A DNA stretch of 64,000 bases, from the NCBI RefSeq assembly GCF_041080625.1, contig NZ_CP163518.1, forward strand, positions 5,518,001 to 5,582,000, written 5' to 3'. The position numbers and the translations under genes were made by a program. Under the pieces are notes generated by a model. The model ran no database searches, had not been told where the DNA came from, and saw nothing but the letters and a program-made list of their open reading frames with translations. Source of the stretch: Streptomyces sp. CG1. GTDB lineage: Bacteria > Actinomycetota > Actinomycetes > Streptomycetales > Streptomycetaceae. The stretch's first letter is position 1. Every line of letters begins with the position of its first letter. Below, piece by piece: positions 16,020-25,074 of this stretch.

Positions 16020-18118
16020 AGCTCGAACCAGATGCTCTTGCCCTCGCCCCGCGGGTCCACCCCCCAGGCGTCCGCGAGCAGCTCGATCAGCATCAGGCCG
16101 CGGCCGGAGGAGGCCAGTTCGCCGGGCCGGCGCCTGTGCGGGAGGTCGTCGCCCGCGTCGGTGACCTGCACCCGCAGCCGCCGCGCCGCCGCCTCGCCGG
16201 TCACCTCGGCGAGCAGCAGCGCGTCGGCGTCGGTGTGGACGAGGACGTTGGTGACCATTTCGGAGACCAGCAGCACCGCCGAGTCGACCTGCTCGCCGGC
16301 GGCCCAGTCGTGCAGCAGCTCGCGCAGGTGCTGGCGAGCCTCGGCGATCCGGTCCGGCTCGTCCTGCGCCACCGACAGCAGCGTGCGCCGCACCTGCGGC
16401 CGCACGGTCACCGTGGCGCCGCTGCCCTTGCCCGGCCGGGACAACAGCACCAGCGCGATGTCGTCCTCGCGCCGGTCGGTCAGCGGGCCGACGGTGTGGT
16501 GCGAGGACGGCCCGTGCACGCCCTGCACGAGGGCGTCGGCCAGCGACTCCAGATCGGCGCGCTCATCGAACCGGTGGGCCTCCAGGATCGCGCGCAGCCG
16601 TCGCCAGCCGCTCTCCAGGTCGTGTCCGCCCGTCTCGATCAGGCCGTCGGTGCAGAGCATCAGCGTTTCGCCGGGCTCCAGCGTGAACCGCGTCGTCGGA
16701 TAGTCCGCGTCCGGGTCGATACCCAGCGGCAGCCCGCCCGCCGTCGGCCGCACCATCACCGTGCCGTCGGCCATGCGGATCGCCGGGTCCGGGTGCCCGG
16801 CACGGGCGATCTCCAGCCTGCCGGTCACCGGGTCGGCCTCCACGTACACGCAGGTCGCGAAGCGGAGGTCGGTCATCTCGTCGTCATGGGTGACGCCGTG
16901 CAGGAACCGGGAGGCGCGGGAGAGCACGGCGTCCGGGCGGTGGCCCTCGGAGGCATAGGCGCGCAGGGCGATGCGCAGCTGGCCCATGAGGCCCGCGGCC
17001 CGTACGTCATGGCCCTGTACGTCGCCCATGGCCAGCGCGATCCGGCCGGAGGGCAGCGGGATCATGTCGTACCAGTCGCCGCCGACCTGGAGGCCGCCGC
17101 CGGTCGGGATGTAGCGGGCGGCCACCTGCATGCCGGGTATCTCGGGGCCGAGCGAGGGCAGCATGGAACGCTGCAGGCCCGCCGCCAGTTCCCGCTCCGA
17201 CTCGGTGACCTCCGCCCGGGACAGCGCCTGGGCGAGCATCCGGGCCACCGTCGCGAGGACGGCGCGCTCGTCGGGAGTGAACGCCACGGGGTAGGTGAAG
17301 GCTGCCAGCCAGGCGCCCATCGTGCGTCCGGCCACCGTCAGCGGCAGAAAGGCCCAGGAGCTGCGGCCGAAGTTCCGGGCCAGCGGCCAGGTCGCCGGGT
17401 AGCGGGCCTTGTACTCCTCGGGGCAGGACAGATAGACCGCGCGGCCCGTGCGGGCGACCTGGGCCGCCGGATAGTCGGTGGTCAGCGCCATGTTCGAGAA
17501 GGGGCCCAGGTCGTCGGGCTGGTGCCCGTGCTGGCCGATGATCGTCAGCCGGTCGCCCTGCACCCCGAAGACCACCAGCCCGTCCGGGGAGAACCCCGGC
17601 ATCGACAGGCCGCCGGCCACCCGCAGCACCTCCGCCGTGGACTCCGCCTCCGCCAGCGCACGGCCCGCGTCCAGCAGAAACGCCTCCCGCGAGCGCCGCC
17701 AGTCGCCGGTGACCGCGCTGCGGGCGGCCCGGGTGCCCGGGGTCGGTTCGGTGACCTCCTGGAGGGTGCCGATCAGCTGGTACGCCTGCCGCTCGGGGTC
17801 GTAGGACGGTTTCGAGCGGCTGCGGACGACCCGCAGGACGTTCCCCTGCTCGTCCATGATCCGGATGCGTACCTCGGCGAGTGTGCCCTCGGCGACCGCC
17901 AGCGGGACCACCCCGGTGATCTCGTTCCAGTCGACCGGGTGCAGCCGGGCCCGGGTCTGGGCCTCGGTGAGCGTGGTCGCCTCCGCGGGCAGCCCGAGCA
18001 GCCGCGCCGCCTCCGCGTCCACGGTGACCAGTCCGGCGGCCGTGTCCCAGTGCCACAGCCCGGTCGCGAGGGCGGCGAGGACGTCCCCGAGAGCCGGGAG
18101 AGGCTCGCCTGTGCGCAT
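15938..18118 (-). CDS. PAS-GAF-SpoIIE phosphatase with anti-sigma-type ATPase domain
   Basis: A 726-residue signalling protein. In order it has a PAS domain (about 12-120, WHWDTAAGLVTVDAEAARLLG), a GAF domain (about 150-310), a PP2C/SpoIIE phosphatase (about 335-550, metal motifs GGDWYDM, GDVQGHD, TDGLIE) and a C-terminal HATPase (about 590-700, VSEMVTNVLVHTDA and GRGLMLIELLADAWG). Such proteins both dephosphorylate anti-anti-sigma factors and bind partners through the kinase-like domain in Streptomyces stress and development switches. The partner is not encoded nearby. The acidic tail is coded by DNA shared with the opposite gene. It faces away from aspS. Confidence 0.95.
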   Translation of the reverse strand: MRTGEPLPALGDVLAALATGLWHWDTAAGLVTVDAEAARLLGLPAEATTLTEAQTRARLHPVDWNEITGVVPLAVAEGTLAEVRIRIMDEQGNVLRVVRSRSKPSYDPERQAYQLIGTLQEVTEPTPGTRAARSAVTGDWRRSREAFLLDAGRALAEAESTAEVLRVAGGLSMPGFSPDGLVVFGVQGDRLTIIGQHGHQPDDLGPFSNMALTTDYPAAQVARTGRAVYLSCPEEYKARYPATWPLARNFGRSSWAFLPLTVAGRTMGAWLAAFTYPVAFTPDERAVLATVARMLAQALSRAEVTESERELAAGLQRSMLPSLGPEIPGMQVAARYIPTGGGLQVGGDWYDMIPLPSGRIALAMGDVQGHDVRAAGLMGQLRIALRAYASEGHRPDAVLSRASRFLHGVTHDDEMTDLRFATCVYVEADPVTGRLEIARAGHPDPAIRMADGTVMVRPTAGGLPLGIDPDADYPTTRFTLEPGETLMLCTDGLIETGGHDLESGWRRLRAILEAHRFDERADLESLADALVQGVHGPSSHHTVGPLTDRREDDIALVLLSRPGKGSGATVTVRPQVRRTLLSVAQDEPDRIAEARQHLRELLHDWAAGEQVDSAVLLVSEMVTNVLVHTDADALLLAEVTGEAAARRLRVQVTDAGDDLPHRRRPGELASSGRGLMLIELLADAWGVDPRGEGKSIWFELYESEEVAGGGAAGFEEPGDEESEGAA

Positions 18119-18167
18119 TGCCCCACTTTAGGAAGATCCGGGCGAACGGTGCCACCGTAGAAATAAG

Positions 18168-18203
18168 AGGATCCTGTACCCCCGGATATACGGAGGATCC
18201 TCC
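18168..18203. promoter_or_regulatory. Two AGGATCCT palindromes between the phosphatase gene and aspS
   Basis: AGGATCCT occurs at 18168-18175 and again at 18194-18201, where it is extended to the 12-bp palindrome GGAGGATCCTCC (18192-18203). The centres are 26 bp apart, on one face spacing for paired dimers. They lie just upstream of the phosphatase start and about 135-170 bases upstream of aspS. A bound regulator is inferred. Confidence 0.45.
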
Positions 18204-18336
18204 AGGGGAAGGCGTGGAAAAGGGTGGGGAGCCGATCTTGGGGTCCCCGGTACCCTTGACGGGTCCGGGCTTTGCCCGTTCTCGCCGGGGAGAGCAACCC
18301 CGCCGCAGACCCACACACGAAGGACGATGAACGACG

Positions 18337-20100
18337 ATGCATCGGTACAGGTCCCACACCTGCGGCCAGCTCCGCGCCTCTGACGTCGGCACCGACGTCC
18401 GGCTGAGCGGCTGGCTGCACAATCGGCGCGACCTGGGCGGCATCCTCTTCATCGATCTGCGTGACCACTACGGCATCACGCAGCTGGTCGCCCGCCCCGG
18501 CACGCCCGCGTACGAGGCCCTGGACACGATCTCCAAGGAGTCCACGGTCCGCGTCGACGGCCGCGTTGTTTCACGTGGAACAGAGAACGTGAACCCCGAT
18601 CTGCCGACCGGTGAGATCGAGGTCGAGGTGGCCGAGGTCGAGCTGCTGGGCGCCGCCGCCCCGCTCCCCTTCACCATCAACGCCGAGGACGGGGTCAACG
18701 AGGAGCGGCGCCTGGAGTACCGCTTCCTGGACCTGCGCCGCGAGCGCATGCACCGCAACATCATGCTGCGTACGGCAGTGATCTCGGCGATCCGCCACAA
18801 GATGACGGCGCTGGGCTTCAACGAGATGGCGACGCCGATCCTGTCCGCGACCTCCCCCGAGGGCGCCCGCGACTTCGTCGTCCCCTCCCGCCTGAACCCG
18901 GGCAAGTTCTACGCCCTGCCGCAGGCCCCGCAGCAGTTCAAGCAGCTGCTGATGATCTCCGGCTTCGACCGCTACTTCCAGATCGCGCCCTGCTTCCGCG
19001 ACGAGGACGCCCGCGCCGACCGCTCCCCGGGCGAGTTCTACCAGCTCGATGTCGAGATGAGCTTCGTCGAGCAGGAGGACGTCTTCCAGCCGATCGAGCA
19101 GCTGATGACCGAGCTGTTCGAGGAGTTCGGCAACGGCCGCCACGTCACCTCCCCCTTCCCGCGGATCCCGTTCCGCGAGGCGATGCTGAAGTACGGCTCC
19201 GACAAGCCGGACCTGCGCGCCAAGCTGGAGCTGGTGGACATCACCGATGTCTTCGAGGGCTCGGAGTTCAAGGCGTTCGCCGGCAAGCATGTGCGCGCGC
19301 TGGCGGTGCCGGCGGTCCAGGACCAGCCGCGCAAGTTCTTCGACCAGCTCGGTGAGTTCGCGATCTCGCTCGGCGCCAAGGGCCTGGCCTGGGTCCGTGT
19401 CGGCGAAGACGGCGCGCTGTCCGGCCCGATCGCGAAGTTCCTCACCGAGGAGAACGTCGCCGAGCTGACCAAGCGGCTCTCGCTGGCCCCCGGCCACGCC
19501 GTCTTCTTCGGCGCGGGCGACTTCGACGAGGTATCGAAGATCATGGGCGCGGTGCGGGTGGAGGCCGCCAAGCGCGCCGGTCACTTCGAGGAGGACGTCT
19601 TCCGCTTCTGCTGGATCGTCGACTTCCCGATGTACGAGAAGGACGAGGAGACCGGCGCGATCGACTTCTCGCACAACCCCTTCTCGATGCCGCAGGGCGG
19701 CCTGGAGGCCCTGCAGACCCAGGACCCGCTGGACATCCTGGGCTGGCAGTACGACATCGTCTGCAACGGCGTCGAGCTGTCCTCCGGCGCGATCCGGAAC
19801 CACGAGCCGGAGATCATGCTCAAGGCCTTCGAGATCGCGGGCTACGACCGGGAGACCGTCGAGGAGAAGTTCGCGGGCATGCTCCGCGCCTTCCGCTTCG
19901 GCGCCCCGCCGCACGGCGGCATCGCCCCGGGCGTGGACCGTATCGTCATGCTCCTCGCGGACGAGCCCAACATCCGCGAGACGATCTCCTTCCCGCTCAA
20001 CGGAAACGCCCAGGACCTGATGATGGGCGCCCCGACCGAGCTGGAGGAGGCCCGCCTGCGCGAGCTGCACCTGAACATCAGGAAGCCGCAGCCGAAGTAG
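18337..20100 (+). CDS. aspS: Aspartyl-tRNA synthetase
   Basis: A 587-residue class II synthetase that charges tRNA-Asp. The N-terminal OB-fold anticodon-binding domain contains [19 protein letters not shown]; class II motif 2 is visible as [19 protein letters not shown] and motif 3 as [12 protein letters not shown]. The insertion (GAD) domain typical of bacterial AspRS lies between about 290 and 420. The ATG at 18337 is used; another ATG 10 bases upstream is out of frame, and GAAGGA lies before both. The gene carries an internal parS-like palindrome and ends in a strong terminator. Confidence 0.98.
   Translation: MHRYRSHTCGQLRASDVGTDVRLSGWLHNRRDLGGILFIDLRDHYGITQLVARPGTPAYEALDTISKESTVRVDGRVVSRGTENVNPDLPTGEIEVEVAEVELLGAAAPLPFTINAEDGVNEERRLEYRFLDLRRERMHRNIMLRTAVISAIRHKMTALGFNEMATPILSATSPEGARDFVVPSRLNPGKFYALPQAPQQFKQLLMISGFDRYFQIAPCFRDEDARADRSPGEFYQLDVEMSFVEQEDVFQPIEQLMTELFEEFGNGRHVTSPFPRIPFREAMLKYGSDKPDLRAKLELVDITDVFEGSEFKAFAGKHVRALAVPAVQDQPRKFFDQLGEFAISLGAKGLAWVRVGEDGALSGPIAKFLTEENVAELTKRLSLAPGHAVFFGAGDFDEVSKIMGAVRVEAAKRAGHFEEDVFRFCWIVDFPMYEKDEETGAIDFSHNPFSMPQGGLEALQTQDPLDILGWQYDIVCNGVELSSGAIRNHEPEIMLKAFEIAGYDRETVEEKFAGMLRAFRFGAPPHGGIAPGVDRIVMLLADEPNIRETISFPLNGNAQDLMMGAPTELEEARLRELHLNIRKPQPK
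18567..18582. other. parS-like ParB-binding site inside aspS
   Basis: TGTTTCACGTGGAACA differs at one base from the palindromic Streptomyces parS consensus GTTTCACGTGAAAC extended by its flanking T/A. In Streptomyces most parS sites cluster in the region around oriC, which fits the core position inferred for this window. The surrounding codons encode RVVSRGTEN, so the site uses the unusual TTT-free GTT-TCA-CGT-GGA codon run within coding sequence. No other near match was noticed in the window. Confidence 0.6.
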
Positions 20101-20114
20101 GACACGAGCGCCGC

Positions 20115-20151
20115 CGAAGGGCCCCGGACCACCCCGGTCCGGGGCCCTTCG
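20115..20151 (+). terminator. Terminator after aspS
   Basis: Two perfect 16-base arms (20115-20130 and 20136-20151) with a 5-base loop lie between aspS and the convergent AbiEii-like gene, and can serve both. Confidence 0.9.
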
Positions 20152-20168
20152 CGCACTCCCGGGCGGTC

Positions 20169-20870
20169 TCAGTCCCCCTCTTCCTCGCCCGGCTCGCCCT
20201 CCGGGTCCGGGGACGCGCCGTCCTCCAGCAGCCGCTCGGCGATGTCGTCGGACCACTGCTGGGCCCAGGCACGCAGCGCGATGACCTCCTCCTCGCTCAG
20301 GCCGTAGCGGAAGAAGTCCACGTCGGCGTAGAAGTCCGTGCCGGTCAGCCGGGACTGCAGGGTGGGCAGGTCGAACGGGTCGTGGGCGTGCCGGCGGCCC
20401 AGCTCCTCCAGCTCGGGCAGCGCGAACCGGGCGGCCGCGGCCCGCGCGTCGACGAGATCGACGGCCGCGCCCCGGTCGTACAGCGCCCGGATCTTCGTGC
20501 CGACGGCGTCCTCGAGCGAGAGCGCCGGACCGTACTCGGTGAGCTCCGGCGGCTGCCAGAAGGCCTCCTTGTGCAGGGCCAGGACCGAGGACTCGCCGCT
20601 CGGCGGGTCGGTGACCGTCAGCTGGGCGGTGAGCGCGGTGCCGGCCCCGGCCCGCACCGCGCGGCCGCGCGCCTCCAGGGCTGCGCCGATGACACCGGCG
20701 ATCCGGTCCATCGGTTCGGCGCTCTCCGTGGCGAAGTCGAGATTGGCGTGCCGGCGCCGCAGCAGGCCGTGCGCCTGAAGGGCATAGCCACCGGCGAGGA
20801 CCAGGCCGTAGGTGCCGCCCGCCGCGACGACGTCCGCCAGCAGCCGCCGGTGAGGTTCGGAGAGGTTCAA
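20169..20870 (-). CDS. AbiEii-like nucleotidyltransferase protein
   Basis: A 233-residue protein resembling the AbiEii/AbiGii toxin family of nucleotidyltransferases. The N-terminal glycine signature is visible as LVLAGGYALQAHG, followed by RRHANLDFATE where active members usually have two acidic residues (DLDF); here the first is Asn, so activity is doubtful. The tail is acidic. AbiE toxins are normally paired with an AbiEi antitoxin; none is encoded on either side, since the neighbours are aspS and a DoxX gene. This is more likely a stand-alone housekeeping or relic member than a working toxin-antitoxin pair. Confidence 0.75.
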   Translation of the reverse strand: MNLSEPHRRLLADVVAAGGTYGLVLAGGYALQAHGLLRRRHANLDFATESAEPMDRIAGVIGAALEARGRAVRAGAGTALTAQLTVTDPPSGESSVLALHKEAFWQPPELTEYGPALSLEDAVGTKIRALYDRGAAVDLVDARAAAARFALPELEELGRRHAHDPFDLPTLQSRLTGTDFYADVDFFRYGLSEEEVIALRAWAQQWSDDIAERLLEDGASPDPEGEPGEEEGD

Positions 20871-20965
20871 GATTTTTTCCGGGTTCCTGTCACACGGGTG
20901 CGGGCCGGGGGTTCAAAGGGGTGTCCGAAGCTCTTCGCCCGCTCGATGCTCGATGGGAGCCTCTC

Positions 20966-21313
20966 ATGCGTACCGCCCAGATCGTCGTCACCCTGCTCGC
21001 CGCGCTGATGTCCGGTTTCTCCGGCGCCGTGTTGCTGATGCGGGCCCAGTGGATCGTGAAGGCACTGACCGACTACCGGGTGCCGCAGGGGTGGTGGACC
21101 CTGCTCGGGGTGGCCAAGGCCGCCGGGGCCGTGGGGCTGGTGGCCGGGCTGTTCGTGCCGGTGATCGGGGTGCTGGCCGGGATCGGGCTGGTGGTCTACT
21201 TCGCCGGAGCCGCCGTCACCGTGGCGCGGGCGCGCTGGTACTCGCACATTCCGTTCCCGCTCGTCTACGCCGCACCCGTGGTCGGCGCGCTCGTCCTCGG
21301 GTGCGCCAACTGA
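20966..21313 (+). CDS. DoxX-family small membrane protein
   Basis: A 115-residue protein with four predicted membrane helices, of the DoxX/DoxX-like family. Helix residues such as LLMRAQWIVKALTDYRVP and GAVGLVAGLFVPVIGVLAG follow the family pattern. In mycobacteria a DoxX protein forms a membrane oxidoreductase complex with superoxide dismutase; other members have unknown roles. GGGAGC precedes the ATG at 20966. The gene is monocistronic and convergent with metG. Confidence 0.85.
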   Translation: MRTAQIVVTLLAALMSGFSGAVLLMRAQWIVKALTDYRVPQGWWTLLGVAKAAGAVGLVAGLFVPVIGVLAGIGLVVYFAGAAVTVARARWYSHIPFPLVYAAPVVGALVLGCAN

Positions 21314-21367
21314 GCCGGAGGCGTCCCGGATTCTCTCCGGTATGCGGCAACTTCCTTCCGGGCAGCG

Positions 21368-21421
21368 GCCACTGAGGAGTCGTAAGGAAAGTTCAGCACT
21401 CCCCAAGGACTCCTCAGTGGC
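21368..21421. repeat. Long-loop inverted repeat between DoxX and metG
   Basis: Perfect 14-base arms (GCCACTGAGGAGTC, 21368-21381, and 21408-21421) flank a 26-base spacer. It lies between two convergent genes and may act as a terminator, though the loop is longer than usual. Confidence 0.6.
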
Positions 21422-21501
21422 TGTTCCCTCCCACCGCCGGTCCCTCCGCAAGCGGCGCACCCTGGCCGTGTCCGCCGCCGTCAGGGATCAGTGCCGCGCG
21501 A

Positions 21502-23226
21502 TCAGCTCTCCTCGCCGCCGAAGCGCTCCTTGTACGCCGCCAGGTCCTCGTCCGTCAGCTTGGCGAAGAGGACCGGCGGGACCGAGAACGGCGTGCCGGC
21601 GGGAACGGCGGTCAGGGCCTTCGCCTCGTCCGTGGTGACCCAGGAAGCGGTGTCGTCGGCCAGGGCGAACGCCTCGCGCATCGCCTTCGACGTGGCCGGG
21701 ATCAGCGGCTCGGAGACCACCGCGTACAGGTGGATCAGGTTCATCGCCGTACGCAGCGTGAGGGCCGCGGCGTCCTTGTCGGTCTTGATCTGCAGCCAGG
21801 GGGCCTTCTCCTCCAGATAGGAGTTGCCGGCCGACCACAGGGCGCGCAGGGCCGCCGCGGCCTTGCGGAACTGCAGCGCTTCCATCTGCTGCTCGTACTC
21901 GGCGAGCAGCCGGGCGATCTCCTCGCCGAGGCGGGCCTCGGCCTCGCCGGCCTCGCCGCCGGCGGGCACCTCGTCGCCGAAGCGCTTCTTCGAGAAGGAC
22001 AGCACGCGGTTGACGAAGTTGCCGAGGGTGTCGGCGAGGTCCTTGTTGACCGTGGCCGTGAAGTGCTCCCAGGTGAAGGACGAGTCGTCCGATTCCGGGG
22101 CGTTGGCGACGAGGAAGTAGCGCCAGTAGTCGGCGGGCAGGATGTCCAGGGCCTGGTCGGTGAAGACGCCGCGCTTCTGCGAGGTGGAGAACTTCCCGCC
22201 GTAGTACGTCAGCCAGTTGAAGGCCTTGACGAAGTCGACCTTCTTCCAGGGCTCCCGGACGCCGAGTTCCGTGGCCGGGAACATCACGGTGTGGAAGGGG
22301 ACGTTGTCCTTCGCCATGAACTCGGTGTAGCGGACGGGGTTCTCGCCGGAGTCCGCCTCGTACCACCAGGACTTCCAGTCGCGGTTCTCCGGGTCCTGGT
22401 CGGCCCACTCCTTCGTCGCGCCGATGTACTCGATCGGGGCGTCGAACCAGACGTAGAAGACCTTGCCCTCGGCGGCCAGCTCGGGCCAGGTGTCGGCCGG
22501 GACCGGGACGCCCCAGTCGAGGTCACGGGTGATCGCGCGGTCGTGCAGGCCCTCGGTCAGCCACTTGTGGGCGATGGAGGAGGCCAGCTGCGGCCAGTCC
22601 TTGTCGTGCCGGGCGACCCATTCGCGGACCTCGTTCTCCAGCTTGGACTGGAGGAGGAAGAGGTGCTTGGTCTCGCGGACCTCCAGGTCCGTGGAGCCCG
22701 AGATCGCCGAGCGCGGGTTGATCAGGTCCGTCGGGTCCAGGACGCGGGTGCAGTTCTCGCACTGGTCGCCGCGGGCCTTGTCGTAGCCGCAGTGGGGGCA
22801 GGTGCCCTCGACGTAGCGGTCCGGGAGGAAGCGGCCGTCGGTGGGCGAGTAGACCTGGCGGATCGCCCGCTCCTCGATGAAGCCGTTCTCGTTCAGCTTG
22901 CGGGCGAAGTGCTGGGTGATCTCGCGGTTCTGCGAGGAGGAGCTGCGGCCGAAGTAGTCGAACGCGAGCGCGAAGCCGTCGTAGACCGCCTTCTGGGCGT
23001 CGTGCGCCTGGGCGCAGAACGCGTCGACCGGGAGACCCTGCTCCTTCGCGGCCAACTCGGCGGGGGTGCCGTGCTCGTCCGTCGCGCAGATGTAGAGGAC
23101 GTCGTGGCCGCGCTGGCGGAGGTACCGGGAGTACACGTCCGCCGGGAGCATGGACCCCACCATGTTGCCCAGGTGCTTGATCCCGTTGATGTACGGAAGG
23201 GCGCTGGTGATGAGGTGTCGAGCCAT
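21502..23226 (-). CDS. metG: Methionyl-tRNA synthetase
   Basis: A 574-residue class I synthetase that charges tRNA-Met. The HIGH-type motif appears as HLGN in the first 20 residues. A zinc knuckle with two CxxC pairs is visible as CPHCGY and DQCENC. The KMSKS loop has the form KFSTSQKRG, an accepted variant for this branch. The C-terminal helical anticodon-binding domain runs from about 390. There is no C-terminal EMAP-like dimerisation domain, as in other monomeric forms. The gene follows the vWA gene on the same strand with a hairpin between them. Confidence 0.97.
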   Translation of the reverse strand: MARHLITSALPYINGIKHLGNMVGSMLPADVYSRYLRQRGHDVLYICATDEHGTPAELAAKEQGLPVDAFCAQAHDAQKAVYDGFALAFDYFGRSSSSQNREITQHFARKLNENGFIEERAIRQVYSPTDGRFLPDRYVEGTCPHCGYDKARGDQCENCTRVLDPTDLINPRSAISGSTDLEVRETKHLFLLQSKLENEVREWVARHDKDWPQLASSIAHKWLTEGLHDRAITRDLDWGVPVPADTWPELAAEGKVFYVWFDAPIEYIGATKEWADQDPENRDWKSWWYEADSGENPVRYTEFMAKDNVPFHTVMFPATELGVREPWKKVDFVKAFNWLTYYGGKFSTSQKRGVFTDQALDILPADYWRYFLVANAPESDDSSFTWEHFTATVNKDLADTLGNFVNRVLSFSKKRFGDEVPAGGEAGEAEARLGEEIARLLAEYEQQMEALQFRKAAAALRALWSAGNSYLEEKAPWLQIKTDKDAAALTLRTAMNLIHLYAVVSEPLIPATSKAMREAFALADDTASWVTTDEAKALTAVPAGTPFSVPPVLFAKLTDEDLAAYKERFGGEES

Positions 23227-23388
23227 CGTGGCTGCTCCCAGGTCGCTGCTTTTTCTGCGGTTTCGAACCTTGAAATCGTAGCCGACGGGGGTGGGCCGCC
23301 CGCTTCCCGTTTTGCTGGGTGGAACGGGGTGGGAAGGGGGCGGCCCGGTGGGGGCGGGTTGGCTACCGCCGGTTATGGCTGATTAGTG

Positions 23389-23409
23389 CGGCTATAGCGG
23401 TTATAGCCG
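23389..23409 (-). terminator. Hairpin downstream of the vWA gene
   Basis: CGGCTATA (23389-23396) pairs with TATAGCCG (23402-23409) around a 5-base loop, 12 bases beyond the vWA stop. The flanks repeat GGTTAT four times. It is unusually AT-rich for the region and may terminate the vWA transcript before metG. Confidence 0.55.
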
Positions 23410-23420
23410 GTTGTGAGCGG

Positions 23421-25001
23421 TTATGGTCGCCAAGCAGCCAGTACGCCTTCGTACAGCTCGGTGTCTGTCAGCTCGCGGGGGGTGGGGCCCGCGTGGAAGA
23501 AGGCCGTGTTGTCGGTCTTCAGTTTGCGGAGGTAGTCGAAGGCCTTGTTGTCGTGGTCTCCGAAGGCGACGAAGGAGAAGAAGACGGCGGGGTGTGTGGT
23601 CGCGGCCGCGGTGAGGGACTGGGTCGCGGGGGTCTTCGCGTCCGGGGCGCCGTCCGTCTGGAAGACGACGAGAGCCGGGGTGTCGGGGGTGCTGTTCTTG
23701 TCGTGGTGGGTGAGTACGGCGTCTACGGCGGCGTGGTAGCTGGTCCGGCCCATGCGGCCGAGGGCGGCGTGGACGTCGTCGATCTTCGTCTCGTGGTCCG
23801 GGGTGAGGGCGAGGTCGGTGGTGCCGTCGATTTCCGTGGAGAAGAAGACGACGTGGACCGTGGCCTCGGGGTCCAGGTGCGCCGCGAGGGCGAGGGTCTG
23901 GTCGGCGAGGGCCTGGGCGGAGCCGTCCTTGTAGTACGGGCGCATGCTCGCGGAGCGGTCCAGCACGAGGTAGAGCTTTGCTCGGGTGCCGGTGAGGTCG
24001 GCTTTCTTGAGCGTGGCTGTGGCGGCCTTGTAGGCGGTGGTGAGAGAGGGGGTGCGGGACTTGACCTTGGTGAGGGGGGTGGCGGGGGTGGGTGCCGGGT
24101 TCGCCTCGGCTTCGCCTTCGGCGTCCGTGTTCCCACCCGCACCATCCGTGCGAGTCTCGTTGTCGGGTGCGGGTGGCGCCTGTGGGGTGTCCTCGCCGTC
24201 GGCGGCTCGCGGGGCGGTCGCTTCTTCGGCCTCGGCCGGCATCGTGTCCGCGATCGCCTGAGCCTCGGGCTCCGCTGCGACCGGCACGACGTCCTCGGCT
24301 TCGCTTTCGGCCTTCGTGTTCCCACCCGCACCACCCGTGCGAGTCTCGTTGTCGGGTGCGGGTGGCCCCTGTGGGGTGTCCTCGCCGTCGGCGGCTCGCG
24401 GGACGGCCGCCTCATCGGCCTCGGCCGTCACCACGTCTACGACTGCCTGAGCCTCGGCCTCCGGCTCGGCTTGCTCAGCCTCGGCCTTCTCCGCGACCGA
24501 CGTTTCGGCCTCGGGCTTTTCCTCGGCCGGGACCTCATCGTCGGCCTGGGCTTCGGGCTTTTCCTCGGCCGGGACCTCATCGTCGGCCTGGGCTTCGGGC
24601 TTTTCCTCGGCCGGGACCTCGTCGACCGCCTGGGCCTCGGCCCTTTCCTCGGCCGGGTCCTCGTCGGCAGCCTCCGTCTCCGTCTCTGACGTCTGCTCGG
24701 TCGGCTGCTCGTCGGGAGTCTGTGGCTCGGAGTTCTCGGCTTCTGCTGTCTCCGTAGCCGGGGGCAGCGGGGCCGGGGGCGGCTCTGTGGGGTTTGTGGG
24801 GTGGGGGACCTGGATGTTGTCGAAAGCCGCTGACACCAGTTCGTGTTCGTCGGGGGACGAGCGGCGGGGTTCGGGGACTGTGGTGGGCGTCGGCTGCGGG
24901 GTGGTCGGCTGCGCCGGCAGGCGGTCCGCACCCTCTGCCTCGGCGGCGCGTGCCTTGCGTGAGCGGCCGAATGCGTTCCGCAGGAGAGTGAGAATGCCCA
25001 T
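23421..25001 (-). CDS. vWA-domain protein with long repetitive acidic linker
   Basis: A 526-residue protein in three parts: a basic N-terminal stretch ([16 protein letters not shown]), a very acidic Ala/Glu/Pro-rich region (about 50-300) made of tandem and long repeats, and a C-terminal von Willebrand A domain (about 335-525). The metal site is complete in its first loop (D348-R-S350-A-S352), and the domain resembles those of TerF/TerY-type tellurium-resistance proteins. Such vWA proteins usually act in metal-dependent protein assemblies at or near the membrane. GAAGGG precedes the ATG. It lies downstream of the FUSC gene on the same strand with 73 bases between. Confidence 0.88.
   Translation of the reverse strand: MGILTLLRNAFGRSRKARAAEAEGADRLPAQPTTPQPTPTTVPEPRRSSPDEHELVSAAFDNIQVPHPTNPTEPPPAPLPPATETAEAENSEPQTPDEQPTEQTSETETEAADEDPAEERAEAQAVDEVPAEEKPEAQADDEVPAEEKPEAQADDEVPAEEKPEAETSVAEKAEAEQAEPEAEAQAVVDVVTAEADEAAVPRAADGEDTPQGPPAPDNETRTGGAGGNTKAESEAEDVVPVAAEPEAQAIADTMPAEAEEATAPRAADGEDTPQAPPAPDNETRTDGAGGNTDAEGEAEANPAPTPATPLTKVKSRTPSLTTAYKAATATLKKADLTGTRAKLYLVLDRSASMRPYYKDGSAQALADQTLALAAHLDPEATVHVVFFSTEIDGTTDLALTPDHETKIDDVHAALGRMGRTSYHAAVDAVLTHHDKNSTPDTPALVVFQTDGAPDAKTPATQSLTAAATTHPAVFFSFVAFGDHDNKAFDYLRKLKTDNTAFFHAGPTPRELTDTELYEGVLAAWRP
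24105..24429. repeat. Long direct repeat, 189-bp period, inside the vWA gene
   Basis: About 135 bases at 24105-24240 recur with few changes at 24294-24429. They encode two copies of a block with [20 protein letters not shown] and GAGGNT. The offset of 189 bases keeps the reading frame (63 codons). Confidence 0.85.
24511..24672. repeat. 42-bp tandem repeat inside the vWA gene
   Basis: Units at 24511-24552 and 24553-24594 are near-identical; a third at 24595-24636 and a partial fourth are diverged. Each unit encodes 14 residues of the type [14 protein letters not shown]. The copy number is likely to vary between strains by slippage. Confidence 0.9.
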
Positions 25002-25074
25002 ATGCGCAACCCTTCGCGTGAGTTGATGCCCGTCGATCCCTGGCCAGGACGGACACGTAAGGTTAGCGAAGGGG

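Noticed and set aside
20169..20870. Complete abortive-infection toxin-antitoxin pair
   Set aside because: No antitoxin frame on either side, and the neighbours are housekeeping genes; only the AbiEii-like gene is reported.
24105..24672. Regular repeats considered as a CRISPR array
   Set aside because: The units are in frame, without unique spacers, and encode a protein linker of the vWA gene.
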